Shown here in pieces: positions 53,984-62,668 of a DNA stretch of 64,000 nt. Both the position numbers and the translations under genes were made by a program. Each line of letters begins with the position of its first letter. Positions within the stretch are counted from its first letter, which is position 1. This DNA is from Acidobacteriota bacterium (lineage in GTDB: Bacteria; Acidobacteriota; Blastocatellia; Pyrinomonadales; Pyrinomonadaceae): NCBI GenBank assembly GCA_019639235.1, contig JAHBSG010000009.1:62001-126000 (forward strand), given 5' to 3'. Below the pieces are notes generated by a model, which saw nothing but the letters and a program-made list of their open reading frames with translations, did not search any database and was not told the origin of the DNA.

Positions 53984-54952
53984 TTAACCTGCCTCTATCA
54001 ATGGGAGTTTTCTTGCCGCTCTAAGTTTTGCGCTTCGTGCCCGCGGGTTTGCGTCTGATTCGTCCGGCTTGGGCTCTATCGGCTTCTTTGTTAGTATTTC
54101 AAGCTTCTTTACGGCCCCGCACTGGCAAACCGGCAGTCGCGGCGGGCAGCTGCATTTACCCGAAAGCCGCCTGAATTCGTTCTTGACGATCCGGTCTTCC
54201 AGCGAATGAAAGGTAATGATCGCGACGACACCGCCAGGCTTTAGTAGATCCGCCGTATTGTCGATAAACCCGGCGAGGATCTCGGTTTCCCGGTTGACCG
54301 CGATCCTCAAAGCCTGAAATGTTCTGGTCGCCGGATGTATCCGTTCGCCGTGCTTTCTGCCGAGCACGGAGGCCACAAGTTCGGCGAGTTCGGTCGTTGT
54401 CCGGACCGGCCGGCCTTCCTCGCGTCGCTTAACGATCCTCCGGGCGATCCGCCGCGATGCCCGCTCCTCACCAAAACCATAGATCAGGTTGGCTATCTCC
54501 TCCTCGCTTAGTTCCTCAAGGAACTCGGCCGCCGTGGCATCGCCGGAATCCGGATCCATTCGCATATCCAGCGGTGCATCGAACCGAAAACTGAAACCTC
54601 GCTCAGGCGAATCGATCTGAAACGATGAGATGCCAAGATCTGCGAGAATGCCGTTAACCGATCCGATGCCAAGGTCGGAAAGTGCGGAGCGAATATCGGC
54701 GAAATTCGTATGGATCGCTGTGAACCGGTCGCCGAATCTCGAAAGGCGTTGCCGAGCAAGATCGAGGGCCGCCGCGTCCTGGTCGAGCCCGATAACGCGG
54801 ACCTTTTCGGAACGTTCAAGCATCGCCTCGCTATGGCCGCCCATTCCGAGCGTCGCGTCGACGATTATTTCTGCGGTCGCAAAGTCAAAGAACCCAAGTG
54901 ATTCTTCAAGCAACACCGAGCGGTGTCTGGAAGCTGCATCAATCTGTGGCAT
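53984..54952 (-). CDS. rsmH: 16S rRNA (cytosine-1402-N4)-methyltransferase
   Basis: RsmH methylates C1402 of 16S rRNA with SAM. HRSVLLEESLGFF, DATLGMGGHSEAML, GLDQDAAALDLAR, FRFDAPLDMRMD and TFHSLEDRIVKNEF are family motifs. ATG 54952 is preferred (MPQIDAASRHRSVLL); an in-frame ATG at 54979 exists. It is the first gene of the dcw run. mraZ, usually upstream, is missing. Confidence 0.94.
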   Translation of the reverse strand: MPQIDAASRHRSVLLEESLGFFDFATAEIIVDATLGMGGHSEAMLERSEKVRVIGLDQDAAALDLARQRLSRFGDRFTAIHTNFADIRSALSDLGIGSVNGILADLGISSFQIDSPERGFSFRFDAPLDMRMDPDSGDATAAEFLEELSEEEIANLIYGFGEERASRRIARRIVKRREEGRPVRTTTELAELVASVLGRKHGERIHPATRTFQALRIAVNRETEILAGFIDNTADLLKPGGVVAIITFHSLEDRIVKNEFRRLSGKCSCPPRLPVCQCGAVKKLEILTKKPIEPKPDESDANPRARSAKLRAARKLPLIEAG

Positions 54953-54979
54953 TACCGAGGCTGCTGCCCGAAGACACAT

Positions 54980-55360
54980 CTATCCCGCTGCCGCCCGATG
55001 CGGCAGTCCCGAACTGGAATATTTACTTCTAAAGGAAAAGCTTTTGTTGAATCGGTTTCCGGCAGCCTGCATTCTGCCGTCCACCGTGCCTGAAGGGAAA
55101 CTCGCTAGATCGTTAGTCGAAAATGCGCCAACTGCTTAAACCATCGGGAGCCACGCTTTTGGTCATTTCTACGCTTTAGCTTGTCAATTGCCCCTTAAGA
55201 CTCAATTATATTAGTCCGAACCCTTATGCAATGTCAAGAGATTTTTGCATAAATTTTAATCATCTGCTTAAGATTTCTCTGAAACGGCTTTTGCGGTTGA
55301 TTCCTTCAGTTCACATAACTCGATTTTTGCGGTAGAGTCTCCTATTCGGCTCTCGGGAGT
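54980..55360. other. 381-bp spacer ahead of the dcw cluster
   Basis: It holds the dcw promoter at 55208-55237 and a 6-bp stem (CTGCCG 54988-54993, CGGCAG 55001-55006) near rsmH. No mraZ frame fits. The leader of about 220 bases is unusually long for the cluster, but I see no known riboswitch. On the plus strand the ZIP start follows GGGAG too closely to be a good ribosome binding site. Confidence 0.55.
55208..55237 (-). promoter_or_regulatory. sigma-70-type promoter of the dcw cluster
   Basis: On the minus strand TTGACA (55232-55237) and TAATAT (55208-55213) are 18 bp apart, the same hexamers and spacing as at 27158-27187. TATAAT at 55205-55210 overlaps with a longer spacer. Start near 55201. 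Confidence 0.7.
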
Positions 55361-56164
55361 ATGTCGTATCTCTTTGTTCAACTGCTAGTTTTCGGGGCAC
55401 TTGCCGGGTTCGGCAACGTGGTCGGGGGACTACTTCTTTTTCCCTCGCGGCTCCATACGACCTACAAGCGTTACCTTAATTATCTCTTGGCGGTCGGCGC
55501 GGGCTTTATGTTCGCGGTCACGCTCCTCGAGATCTTTCCGCGGGCTCTCGAATTATGGAGCAAAGATAGTTCGGCGGGGCCGGAACGCTACACAATACCG
55601 TTTCTTCTTGTCACGGTCGGTTATCTGGCGACACAGTTCTTCGAGCACACAGTCGCCCCTCACTTTCATCTCGGCGAGGAAGTTCATACCGATACGGTCC
55701 TTTCCGTACGTTCGGCATATGCCGGGATCGCGGGTCTATTGATCCACACGTTTTTTGACGGTGTTTCTATCGCGGCCGCTGCACAAATAGACCCGCACGT
55801 CGGTTTCCTTGTTTTCCTTGCGGTATTTATGCACAAGCTTCCGGAAGGGTTCACCATCGGTTCGATGGTCCTCGCCTCTGGCCGCGGGTTTCGCGAGGTT
55901 CTGATCGCAACCGGGCTTATCGGATCGGCAACATTGCTTGGCGTCATTGGTTTTTACCTGGTTGGAGCACGTTTTGAGAATGCAGTGATGTATGCCCTGC
56001 CGATCGCTGCCGGGGTTACGCTCTATGTCGCGGCTAGCGACCTTATTCCAGAAGTAAATCATCACGGCGGCAAGCGCCCTTTCGTTTCTCTCTCAGTATT
56101 TGGCGGTGTCGGGCTTTTTTTCCTGATCCGATTTCTACTTAGCTTTTTCTCTCATTCGCATTAG
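55361..56164 (+). CDS. ZIP family metal transporter
   Basis: The 267-aa protein has eight membrane helices. Helix IV carries HTFFDGVSIAAA and helix V HKLPEGFTIGSM, the ZIP metal-binding pair with conserved His and Glu. ZIP proteins move zinc or other divalent metals into the cytoplasm. The specificity is not readable. The gene is divergent from the dcw cluster. The usual His-rich loop between helices III and IV is short here. Confidence 0.88.
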   Translation: MSYLFVQLLVFGALAGFGNVVGGLLLFPSRLHTTYKRYLNYLLAVGAGFMFAVTLLEIFPRALELWSKDSSAGPERYTIPFLLVTVGYLATQFFEHTVAPHFHLGEEVHTDTVLSVRSAYAGIAGLLIHTFFDGVSIAAAAQIDPHVGFLVFLAVFMHKLPEGFTIGSMVLASGRGFREVLIATGLIGSATLLGVIGFYLVGARFENAVMYALPIAAGVTLYVAASDLIPEVNHHGGKRPFVSLSVFGGVGLFFLIRFLLSFFSHSH

Positions 56165-56206
56165 CAAATTTACGGAACCTCCCAACCTATTAGGGCGTAT
56201 AAGGTG

Positions 56207-56431
56207 ATGGAGGCGAGATTCACGATGAGAGATCCGTTCATAGCTGGTATTTTGAGTTTCCTTATTCCGGGTGTCGGGCAGATATATAACGGCCGTGTGA
56301 TCGTTGGTATCATCTGGCTTCTTCTGACCGGCGTTTCGTGGATAGGTTCCGCAGGTACGCTCGGCTGGGTAGTTCATTTTATTGCTGCCTGGTGTGCTTA
56401 CAGCTACGCAAAGGACAATCCCGTTCGTTGA
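56207..56431 (+). CDS. small membrane protein, TM2-like (about 74 aa)
   Basis: Two or three hydrophobic segments follow the motif DPFIAGILSFLIPGVGQIYNGR, recalling TM2-domain proteins (FLPGVGQFYNG pattern). The function is unknown. Starts at 56207 and 56225 (GGAGG 11 bases before) are both possible. A terminator follows about 25 bp after the stop. Confidence 0.65.
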   Translation: MEARFTMRDPFIAGILSFLIPGVGQIYNGRVIVGIIWLLLTGVSWIGSAGTLGWVVHFIAAWCAYSYAKDNPVR

Positions 56432-56456
56432 CCGTTCTTCATTTGATCCTCCTTTC

Positions 56457-56486
56457 GCCCGCTTGTCCGATGACGGCGGGCTTTTT
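56457..56486 (+). terminator. terminator after the TM2-like gene
   Basis: GCCCGC (56457-56462) pairs with GCGGGC (56476-56481) across a 13-base loop, followed by TTTTT. Confidence 0.75.
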
Positions 56487-56587
56487 CGTGTTCGCAAAAC
56501 CGCAACGTATCGGCTAAACTCTTTACTTACTTTCGCTTGATGCGTAAGGCGGGACGTGGATAGCCGCGGCCCGCATTTGATCTTCCT

Positions 56588-57187
56588 GTGGCAAAAGAAG
56601 GATTTCCATTCGTAATTGTTCCGGCACTGCTTGCACTGATCGCCGGCTATTTGCAGCTTTGGCCGGTGGCTTTCGCATTTGCGGCGGTCGCGGCCTTTAT
56701 GGCTTATTTCTTCCGCGACCCGCATAGGTTCATACCGGAAGGCGACGACATCATAGTCTCGGCCGCAGATGGAAAGGTGACACGCGTCGATGTCAGCGAA
56801 AAAGGCACGCTTGTTAGCGTTTTTCTTTCGCCGCTAGATGTTCATATAAACCGCTCGCCGATAGCCGGAGTTATCGAGAAAGCTGAATACATCAAAGGAA
56901 AAAAAGGCCCGGCGACGAGCAACGAGTCGAGCCTTGTCAATGAAAGAAATTCGCTAACTATCCGCGGCGAAAAGATAACCGTTGTTTGTACTCAGATCGC
57001 CGGGATCGTCGCCCGAAGAATAGTCTGTTGGAACGGAGTTGGAGATACGCTTGAAAAGGGCCAGCGTTTCGGCCTGATAAAGTTCAGCTCGCGGACCGAT
57101 CTTCTGATGCCGAATAGCGTTGAGCTTCAGGTAAAGATCGGCGACCGCGTTGTTGGCGGAGAAACCGTGATCGCAAAGATCAAATAG
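56588..57187 (+). CDS. psd: phosphatidylserine decarboxylase (short form)
   Basis: This 199-aa enzyme decarboxylates phosphatidylserine to phosphatidylethanolamine at the inner membrane. Two N-terminal membrane segments precede FFRDPHRFIPEGDD, SAADGKVTRV, the HINRSPIAGVIE block and SNESSLVNERNSL, ending in VELQVKIGDRVVGGETVIA. Members self-cleave to form a pyruvoyl group at a Gly-Ser site in FGSR. Here the same place reads FSSR, so the residue before the cleaved Ser is Ser rather than Gly. The start is GTG. pssA follows 5 bp later. Confidence 0.9.
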   Translation: MAKEGFPFVIVPALLALIAGYLQLWPVAFAFAAVAAFMAYFFRDPHRFIPEGDDIIVSAADGKVTRVDVSEKGTLVSVFLSPLDVHINRSPIAGVIEKAEYIKGKKGPATSNESSLVNERNSLTIRGEKITVVCTQIAGIVARRIVCWNGVGDTLEKGQRFGLIKFSSRTDLLMPNSVELQVKIGDRVVGGETVIAKIK

Positions 57188-57192
57188 GCAAG

Positions 57193-58053
57193 ATGGAGAC
57201 CGAAGAACATCAAGGGCACAAAGGGCTGAAGAAAGGGCTTTACGTCCTCCCGACCGCATTTACGGCGGCGAATATTGCCATGGGCTTCTTCGCGGTCATC
57301 TGGTCCATCCGCGGATTTCATCTCGCATTCGATAACCCGGCGGCCGCGGCAAGCTATTTCAACTATGCGGCTATTGCGATCGGGCTTGCCATTCTCTTTG
57401 ACACGCTCGATGGACGCGTCGCTCGGGCAACAAAAACAGCGACCGAACTTGGCGTCCAATTTGATTCGCTCGCAGATGTTCTAACCTTCGGTATCGCCCC
57501 GATCGCACTTATCTATAGCTGGGGATTTGCCCCATCGTTCGGCGAAAAAACGTCAGAACACGGTTTTGCGATTTTTCTCCTCTTTATGTATCTGATGTGC
57601 GGCGCATTTCGGCTTGCGAGGTTCAATCTGCAGGCGACGCGGCCGCGTGTTCTTATTGAAGGCACTCCGAAACTCGACAAGAAGAATTTCGTCGGCCTGC
57701 CGATCCCGCCGGCTGCCGGACTAGTGGCCTCGATCGTCCACTTTGCGCCGATGCCGCTCAACACCTATGGCGAAGGCTTTGCCCGCTTCTATGCGATGCT
57801 GATGATGGTCTTGATCGCAGTGCTCGGAGTTTTGATGGTCAGCACGCTCAGATACACAAGTTTTAAGACGGCAGGAACCGGCAGGCGAAATCTTTACCTC
57901 GTGCTTCTGATCGCGGCGGTCGGAATGCTCATCTGGCTTTATTCGGAATATGTACTGCTGATACTTTCGGGAATATATGTTTCCCACGGCGTCATCTGGT
58001 ATGTCTTCTCTCTTCTAAGACGCCGCGGCCGCGAGCAAACCGCCGAAGCGTAG
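57193..58053 (+). CDS. pssA: CDP-diacylglycerol-serine O-phosphatidyltransferase
   Basis: PssA makes phosphatidylserine from CDP-diacylglycerol and serine in the inner membrane, feeding Psd. The CDP-alcohol phosphotransferase signature DGRVARATKTATELGVQFDSLAD has the pattern DGxxAR-x8-GxxxDxxxD. About eight membrane helices follow or flank it. 286 aa is normal. The stop directly abuts the stop of the convergent gene at 58054. Confidence 0.94.
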   Translation: METEEHQGHKGLKKGLYVLPTAFTAANIAMGFFAVIWSIRGFHLAFDNPAAAASYFNYAAIAIGLAILFDTLDGRVARATKTATELGVQFDSLADVLTFGIAPIALIYSWGFAPSFGEKTSEHGFAIFLLFMYLMCGAFRLARFNLQATRPRVLIEGTPKLDKKNFVGLPIPPAAGLVASIVHFAPMPLNTYGEGFARFYAMLMMVLIAVLGVLMVSTLRYTSFKTAGTGRRNLYLVLLIAAVGMLIWLYSEYVLLILSGIYVSHGVIWYVFSLLRRRGREQTAEA

Positions 58054-59424
58054 TTACTTTCTAAAACTTGCTATCTTTCCCTTTGACTTACGTGGCCGGT
58101 GCCTGTGGTGGGCGGCCGGATCGTCCGGAAAGTCGTCGTCATAACTTTCCTTCGCTGCAATTAATACGGCGATCAGCATCACGAACGTGACCGAGATCGC
58201 GGTGATATGCAGAACAAAGTCGAAGATGCTGTGGACAAGGATGGCAAAGATCCCTGAGGCCGCACCGATAGAAACCGCCCGCCGCCATTGATTCCCCGCC
58301 GACATTCCCTGCCTTGCCAGCCTGAAGATAAGAAAAATGAACGCTCCGCCGATGATCAAACCCGGCAGGCCCGCGTCCGAGAGCACCTGAAGATAATCAT
58401 TGTGAGCCTGTTCGACGCGTTCGAGGCCCGTAAGTGAATCGTGAGGCGTATATGCAACTCCGTAGGCTCCAAGTCCGGCTCCGAACGGCATATTCGCCGC
58501 GATCATCTTCAATGTAACAGCCCAGATATGCGAGCGGTCGCTTGTGATGTTGTCGGACGTGGCCGTGTCGGCGATCCGCGTCAGCGAGCTTTCACCGCCG
58601 ACAAATATCGACCCGCCAACTATCGCCCCAAACAAAAGAACCACCAATGCGATCCGGAGAGCGAGTTTCTTACCGCCGCCTTTGCCTAGCGTAACCAAAG
58701 CAAGAAAAACGAGCTGTGCAAGAAACGCCACCAGGCCGCCGCGGGAACCGCTAAGCAGCAATGCAACACCCATCAGCGTCACGGCCGTGATATAGAGCAG
58801 CTTTTTGTCCCGCTCGACCGCTCCGGCAAAGAGAAGCCCGAGCGGAAGTGCGATCGCCATCTCCATAAATGCCGCAAAGTTGTGGCGATTTACGAACGAC
58901 CCGAAAGAGGTCTGGGCATTGACCTCATAAATGCCGTATATCTTTCCCGGGCTCAAAAATGACTGCAGGATGGCAAAAAATGCGTACGCAAAACCGAAGA
59001 CCGTTATCGCGATGACGACCTTGTGGATCCGCTTGTTCTTATCGAGCACGGAGACGAAGGCCGTGAGAAGAAGAAAGAGGGCGAAGAAATTAATGGCCGC
59101 CCGTTTGGTCGCAAATGGGTCAAGCGAGATCGTGGCTGGAATTCCCGCAAGCCCCGAAGCCGCGGCCGCAGATTCTCCAAAAGGAATTACTTGAAAAAAG
59201 CCATAGGCCGAGGCCGCAAGAATAACTACCGAGACGTAGCTCTTATCTACCGCTATCGATCCCGAGCGGAAAGCGTCCACGCCGACGAGCACGATCGCCA
59301 GAGCGATCGCCGCGTAGTAAACCGCGATTATCGGCTGGTGAACTCCGCCGTATGCCAGCGTGATAAAACCCGCCAGCCCGAGCAGGAGTGCAAATGCCGT
59401 CTTTTGTGCAAGTGTTGACCTCAT
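58054..59424 (-). CDS. O-antigen ligase/Wzy-like membrane protein
   Basis: The 456-aa protein has about eleven membrane helices and the Wzy_C (O-antigen ligase) features: long periplasmic loops near residues 150-180 and 290-340 with Arg/His (SGSRGGLVAFL, RVEQAHNDYLQVLSDAGLPGL). Such proteins join or polymerise glycan chains at the periplasmic face. The HNDYLQ motif is common to the family. Its precise reaction is unknown. It follows the TPR gene on the minus strand. Confidence 0.8.
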   Translation of the reverse strand: MRSTLAQKTAFALLLGLAGFITLAYGGVHQPIIAVYYAAIALAIVLVGVDAFRSGSIAVDKSYVSVVILAASAYGFFQVIPFGESAAAASGLAGIPATISLDPFATKRAAINFFALFLLLTAFVSVLDKNKRIHKVVIAITVFGFAYAFFAILQSFLSPGKIYGIYEVNAQTSFGSFVNRHNFAAFMEMAIALPLGLLFAGAVERDKKLLYITAVTLMGVALLLSGSRGGLVAFLAQLVFLALVTLGKGGGKKLALRIALVVLLFGAIVGGSIFVGGESSLTRIADTATSDNITSDRSHIWAVTLKMIAANMPFGAGLGAYGVAYTPHDSLTGLERVEQAHNDYLQVLSDAGLPGLIIGGAFIFLIFRLARQGMSAGNQWRRAVSIGAASGIFAILVHSIFDFVLHITAISVTFVMLIAVLIAAKESYDDDFPDDPAAHHRHRPRKSKGKIASFRK

Positions 59425-59441
59425 TAAAGCCTTTTCGGCCG

Positions 59442-60722
59442 CTACTTTCTCTCTATCGCAAACTCATCCAGCCACGCCGTGCCGACGATCGGACATTCCG
59501 GCCCGCAGATAAGCCTCGCCGTTCTCACATAAACTCCCTCGCAGTTCTCGGGAGCGGTAAATTCTATCGTCCTTTGCTGCCAGTCGGCAGTTCCCTCGGG
59601 AAAGCTCTCGCCATTAATTATCAGCGTGTCATCGCTCGCATTGGCGACCTGAATAAAAGGCGGGCCGCCCGATCTTAGGTTCTCCGTTCTTATCCAATAG
59701 GTCAGGCGATATGAAGCTCCGGGCGTTACGGGAACTACCTGGACAACGTTATAGAATTCAGGCTTATTGAAGCCTTTGAAAGTGATCCGGAAGCTCCGGG
59801 TCCCTTCCCGCTTGACCGCAGAATCCGGCGTCATGTCCACCCGAGGTTCTCCGCGTTGGACACGCCAGCCGAAGAGCGTTTCCTCTGCCGCACCGATGAA
59901 TTTCTCAAATCCGGCGTTCGTCATTTGCTCGGCGCGTGCTTCGGGGTCGATCCCCGAGTCCCGGGCAAATTCCGCCGCCTCACGAAATGCCCGCCGGCTG
60001 AAAAGTCCCATCGCTATGGTGCGGGGCAGAGTGTCGCTCGCTGCTTTTTGTTCCTGGGTGAGCAGGTTCCAGTTCCGGAGGGCATCGGCCGAGGCTCCGC
60101 GAGCGGCGAAAAAGAGCGCGAGGCTGGCCCTTACGTCCGGGGCGTCTCCGGCTACTTTCTCGACCGCTGCTGCGTCTTTTCCGAAGTAATCCCAGGCCAG
60201 CGAGAAGACCTGTTCGCGGTAAACGCTGCTCTTTTGTGCGGCCTTGTTCAATTCGGCAAAGGCCTCGTCCACACGGCCGCGGCGGAGAAGGAAATTTCCG
60301 TATTGCCAACGCGGGAAAGTGTATTCCGGAGCCAAATCTATTGAACGCTTGATCGCATTTTCGGCTTCTTCAAAGCGTTCCGCTTGTTCGTAGGCTCGGC
60401 CAAGCTCTATCCACCACCGAAAATCATATGGCGAGAGCCGAATGGTATTTTCGAACAGCCGGACCGAGTTCTCGATGCTCTCGGCCGAGAAATTCTCGCG
60501 CTCTTTGCTTGCCCGAAGCCACGCGGCGAGCGGATCGCCGGGTGCGAGCGAGACCGCGACGCCGGCTATCGCTTCCGAATCCGGCTGGGCCGGAGATGTA
60601 AGCTCGGCAAGCATATTCCCGATCTGCCATCTAACGCCGAACCACACGAAAACGAGCGTCGCCGCAAACAGGACGCCGATCGCTATCTTAACTTTCGTGT
60701 CTCTCGTGTCGATCCGGGACAT
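59442..60722 (-). CDS. TPR protein with a carbohydrate-binding-like end
   Basis: One N-terminal membrane helix (residues 12-32) anchors a tetratricopeptide region (about 75-190, WWIELGRAYEQAERFEEAENAIKRSIDLAP) and more helical repeats. The last 140 residues are beta-rich (SYRLTYWIRTENLRSGGPPFIQV, TADWQQRTIEFTAPENC) like jelly-roll carbohydrate-binding modules. It would sit outside the inner membrane and help assemble or bind glycan. It starts 7 bp after the DegT gene. Confidence 0.7.
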   Translation of the reverse strand: MSRIDTRDTKVKIAIGVLFAATLVFVWFGVRWQIGNMLAELTSPAQPDSEAIAGVAVSLAPGDPLAAWLRASKERENFSAESIENSVRLFENTIRLSPYDFRWWIELGRAYEQAERFEEAENAIKRSIDLAPEYTFPRWQYGNFLLRRGRVDEAFAELNKAAQKSSVYREQVFSLAWDYFGKDAAAVEKVAGDAPDVRASLALFFAARGASADALRNWNLLTQEQKAASDTLPRTIAMGLFSRRAFREAAEFARDSGIDPEARAEQMTNAGFEKFIGAAEETLFGWRVQRGEPRVDMTPDSAVKREGTRSFRITFKGFNKPEFYNVVQVVPVTPGASYRLTYWIRTENLRSGGPPFIQVANASDDTLIINGESFPEGTADWQQRTIEFTAPENCEGVYVRTARLICGPECPIVGTAWLDEFAIERK

Positions 60723-60729
60723 TTAATTC

Positions 60730-61863
60730 TTAGGCAGATGCCGAGCGGCCGGCAAAGAATTCCGCGATCGCGGCAACTACATATTCCTGTTGCTCCGCCT
60801 TTAGTTCGGGATAAATTGGCAATGCCAGCGTCTCGCGGGCCGCTCGCTCGGCTTCAGGAAGATCGCCCGCCTTGTAGCCGACAAATTCAAAGCACTCCTG
60901 AAGGTGCAGCGGGACCGGATAATAGATATCGGTGCCGATGCCTTTCTCCGCAAGAAATGCGCGAAGCTCATCGCGGCCCGCGGGAATCCTTACAACGTAT
61001 TGATTATAGATATGGCGGACGTTCGGGCGTTCATACGGCAGAGTTATTTCGCCCGCAATGCCGGCGGCGGAAAAAAGCTCGCTGTATCGTTCTGCGTTTG
61101 CTTTACGTTTATCCGACCACTCGTCGAGATGCGGAAGCTTCACCCGAAGAACCGCTCCCTGGAAGCCATCGAGCCTTGAATTCAGCCCGACCCATTTATG
61201 AAAATACCGTTCCTTTGATCCATGAACCCGAAGTGCCTTTAACTTCTCGGCGATCTCGTCATCGTTCGCGGTCATAAATCCGCCATCGCCCATGCCGCCG
61301 AGATTCTTGGATGGATAGAAAGAAAAGCAGCCGACGGCGGACATATTCCCGGCCCGAACTCCATTTTCCTCAGCCCCGATCGCCTGTGCCGCGTCCTCGA
61401 TAAGAGGTATGCCATGTTTCTCCGAGATAGCGTTCAATGCGGCCATATCCGCACACTGTCCGAAGAGATGCACGGGCTGAATGGCCTTCGTGCGTTCGGT
61501 GATCTTTGCCTCGATCTGTGAGACGTCGATATTGTAAGTATCGGGTTCGATATCGACAAAAACAGGGGTCGCACCGAGCCTGGTAATTGCACTCACGGTC
61601 GCAAAAAAGCTGTACGGCGTGGTGATAACCTCATCGCCCGGGCCGATATCAAAGGCCATCATCGCCAGAAGCAAAGCATCGCTGCCCGAAGCGCATCCGA
61701 TGGCGTATTTTGTCCCGCAATAGCCCGCAAGCTCACATTCGAGCTCCGCAACCTCGCCGCCGAGGATGAATGCATTAGTATCCAACACCCGCCCCAAAGC
61801 CGCTTCTATCTCCGGCCGAAGCTTGGCATTCTGTTCACTAAGATCAAGTAAAGGAACCTTCAT
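60730..61863 (-). CDS. DegT/DnrJ/EryC1/StrS family aminotransferase
   Basis: This PLP-dependent sugar aminotransferase makes amino sugars for surface polysaccharide. ATG 61863 (MKVPLLDLSEQNA) is the family start; the longer frame to 61995 runs into a repeat. Conserved parts are GCASGSDAL, DIEPDTYNID, PVHLFGQCADM, EDAAQAIGA and FSFYPSKNLGG with the Schiff-base Lys. It heads the three-gene polysaccharide set. The product sugar is unknown. A repeat arm begins nine bases upstream of the ATG. Confidence 0.9.
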   Translation of the reverse strand: MKVPLLDLSEQNAKLRPEIEAALGRVLDTNAFILGGEVAELECELAGYCGTKYAIGCASGSDALLLAMMAFDIGPGDEVITTPYSFFATVSAITRLGATPVFVDIEPDTYNIDVSQIEAKITERTKAIQPVHLFGQCADMAALNAISEKHGIPLIEDAAQAIGAEENGVRAGNMSAVGCFSFYPSKNLGGMGDGGFMTANDDEIAEKLKALRVHGSKERYFHKWVGLNSRLDGFQGAVLRVKLPHLDEWSDKRKANAERYSELFSAAGIAGEITLPYERPNVRHIYNQYVVRIPAGRDELRAFLAEKGIGTDIYYPVPLHLQECFEFVGYKAGDLPEAERAARETLALPIYPELKAEQQEYVVAAIAEFFAGRSASA

Positions 61864-61871
61864 TATATTTA

Positions 61872-62027
61872 TTGCCACAGAGGGCACAGAGATTTTGAGG
61901 AATTGTTTGGCTGCCGACTCCCGTAATAAGCTAACCGATCTCCCTTCCGCATCTACTACCGCTGGTTTTTCATACGGGCAGAGACTTTCGAACAATATCT
62001 CAAAAACCTCTGTGAGCTCTGTGGCAA
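61872..62027. repeat. inverted-repeat hairpin A-B (about 156 bp)
   Basis: The outer arms are near-perfect inverted copies of a CACAGAG-rich word (61872-61900 and 61999-62027). Inner arms also match, for example ATTGTT with AACAAT and CCCGTA with TACGGG. The whole may fold into one long imperfect hairpin with a loop of about 45. It lies between the DegT start and the end of the GxxExxY gene. Confidence 0.8.
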
Positions 62028-62038
62028 AAACAAAAACC

Positions 62039-62431
62039 TTATTTAGAAACTCGTTTCACTCCGTCGATCAGTCTTTTCTCGCCGAAGTTGATTATCAATC
62101 CCCGTTTCAGGCCTGCGGCTTTTAGATATGAAAGAATTTGGGCCATAACGATATCCGGAAGCTTCGAAAGTGATTTTAGCTCAACAATAACTTCACCCTC
62201 GACGATTAGATCGAGCCTTTGCCCCTTAAGAATCCGACCCTTGTAAACAACATCGATCTCTGCCTGCCGAACAGAGTTCAGGCCTCTTAACTTAAGCTCA
62301 TAGCAAAGAGCTTCTTCATAAATAGATTCCAGAAGTCCGGGCCCCAGCTCACGATGAACCTCAATCGCCGCACCAATTATCTTCTCCGTCAGAACATCAT
62401 TTTCCTGCATGGAAGAAACAAGATTTCCCAT
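62039..62431 (-). CDS. GxxExxY protein
   Basis: The 130-aa protein matches the GxxExxY family: GAAIEVHRELGPGLLESIYEEAL (Gly-x2-Glu-x2-Tyr at GLLESIY), then YKGRILKGQRLDLIVEGEVIVELKS, with the Asp and Glu-x-Lys of a PD-(D/E)xK nuclease-like fold, and a GLIINFG end. The function of the family is unknown; a nuclease activity is inferred from the fold residues. It is flanked closely on both sides by hairpin-forming CACAGAG repeats: the left one ends 11 bp after its stop and the right one begins 14 bp before its start. Confidence 0.88.
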   Translation of the reverse strand: MGNLVSSMQENDVLTEKIIGAAIEVHRELGPGLLESIYEEALCYELKLRGLNSVRQAEIDVVYKGRILKGQRLDLIVEGEVIVELKSLSKLPDIVMAQILSYLKAAGLKRGLIINFGEKRLIDGVKRVSK

Positions 62432-62445
62432 AACGTTAGGATTTT

Positions 62446-62542
62446 CTTGGCCACGGAGTTCACAGAGATATTGATAATTATTTTCCTAACAAGAACGGCC
62501 TAACGTAAACAATCCCTCAAAAACCTCTGTGCCCTCTGTGGC
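62446..62542. repeat. inverted-repeat pair C-D
   Basis: A CACAGAG-type word at 62446-62473 faces its inverted copy at 62516-62542; D matches B almost exactly. An extra inverted word, CGTTAGG (62434-62440) and CCTAACG (62499-62505), strengthens the fold. Confidence 0.75.
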
Positions 62543-62550
62543 GACTAATT

Positions 62551-62668
62551 TTAGCCACCGAGAACACAGAGTTCACTGAGATTTTCCTGCATATTCAGAC
62601 AATTGAGCAACATGATGCGATGCCATACTGAAAACCATAACTCATTTTTCTCTGTGTGCTCTGTGGCA
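62551..62668. repeat. inverted-repeat pair E-F
   Basis: A third CACAGAG-type word at 62551-62586 (with a GTTCACTGAG extension) faces an inverted copy at 62641-62668. It starts 8 bp after pair C-D. Confidence 0.7.

Noticed and set aside
60384..61277. Plus-strand frame across the TPR and DegT genes
   Set aside because: It spans two genes on the other strand, and its Arg/Pro-rich product matches no family.
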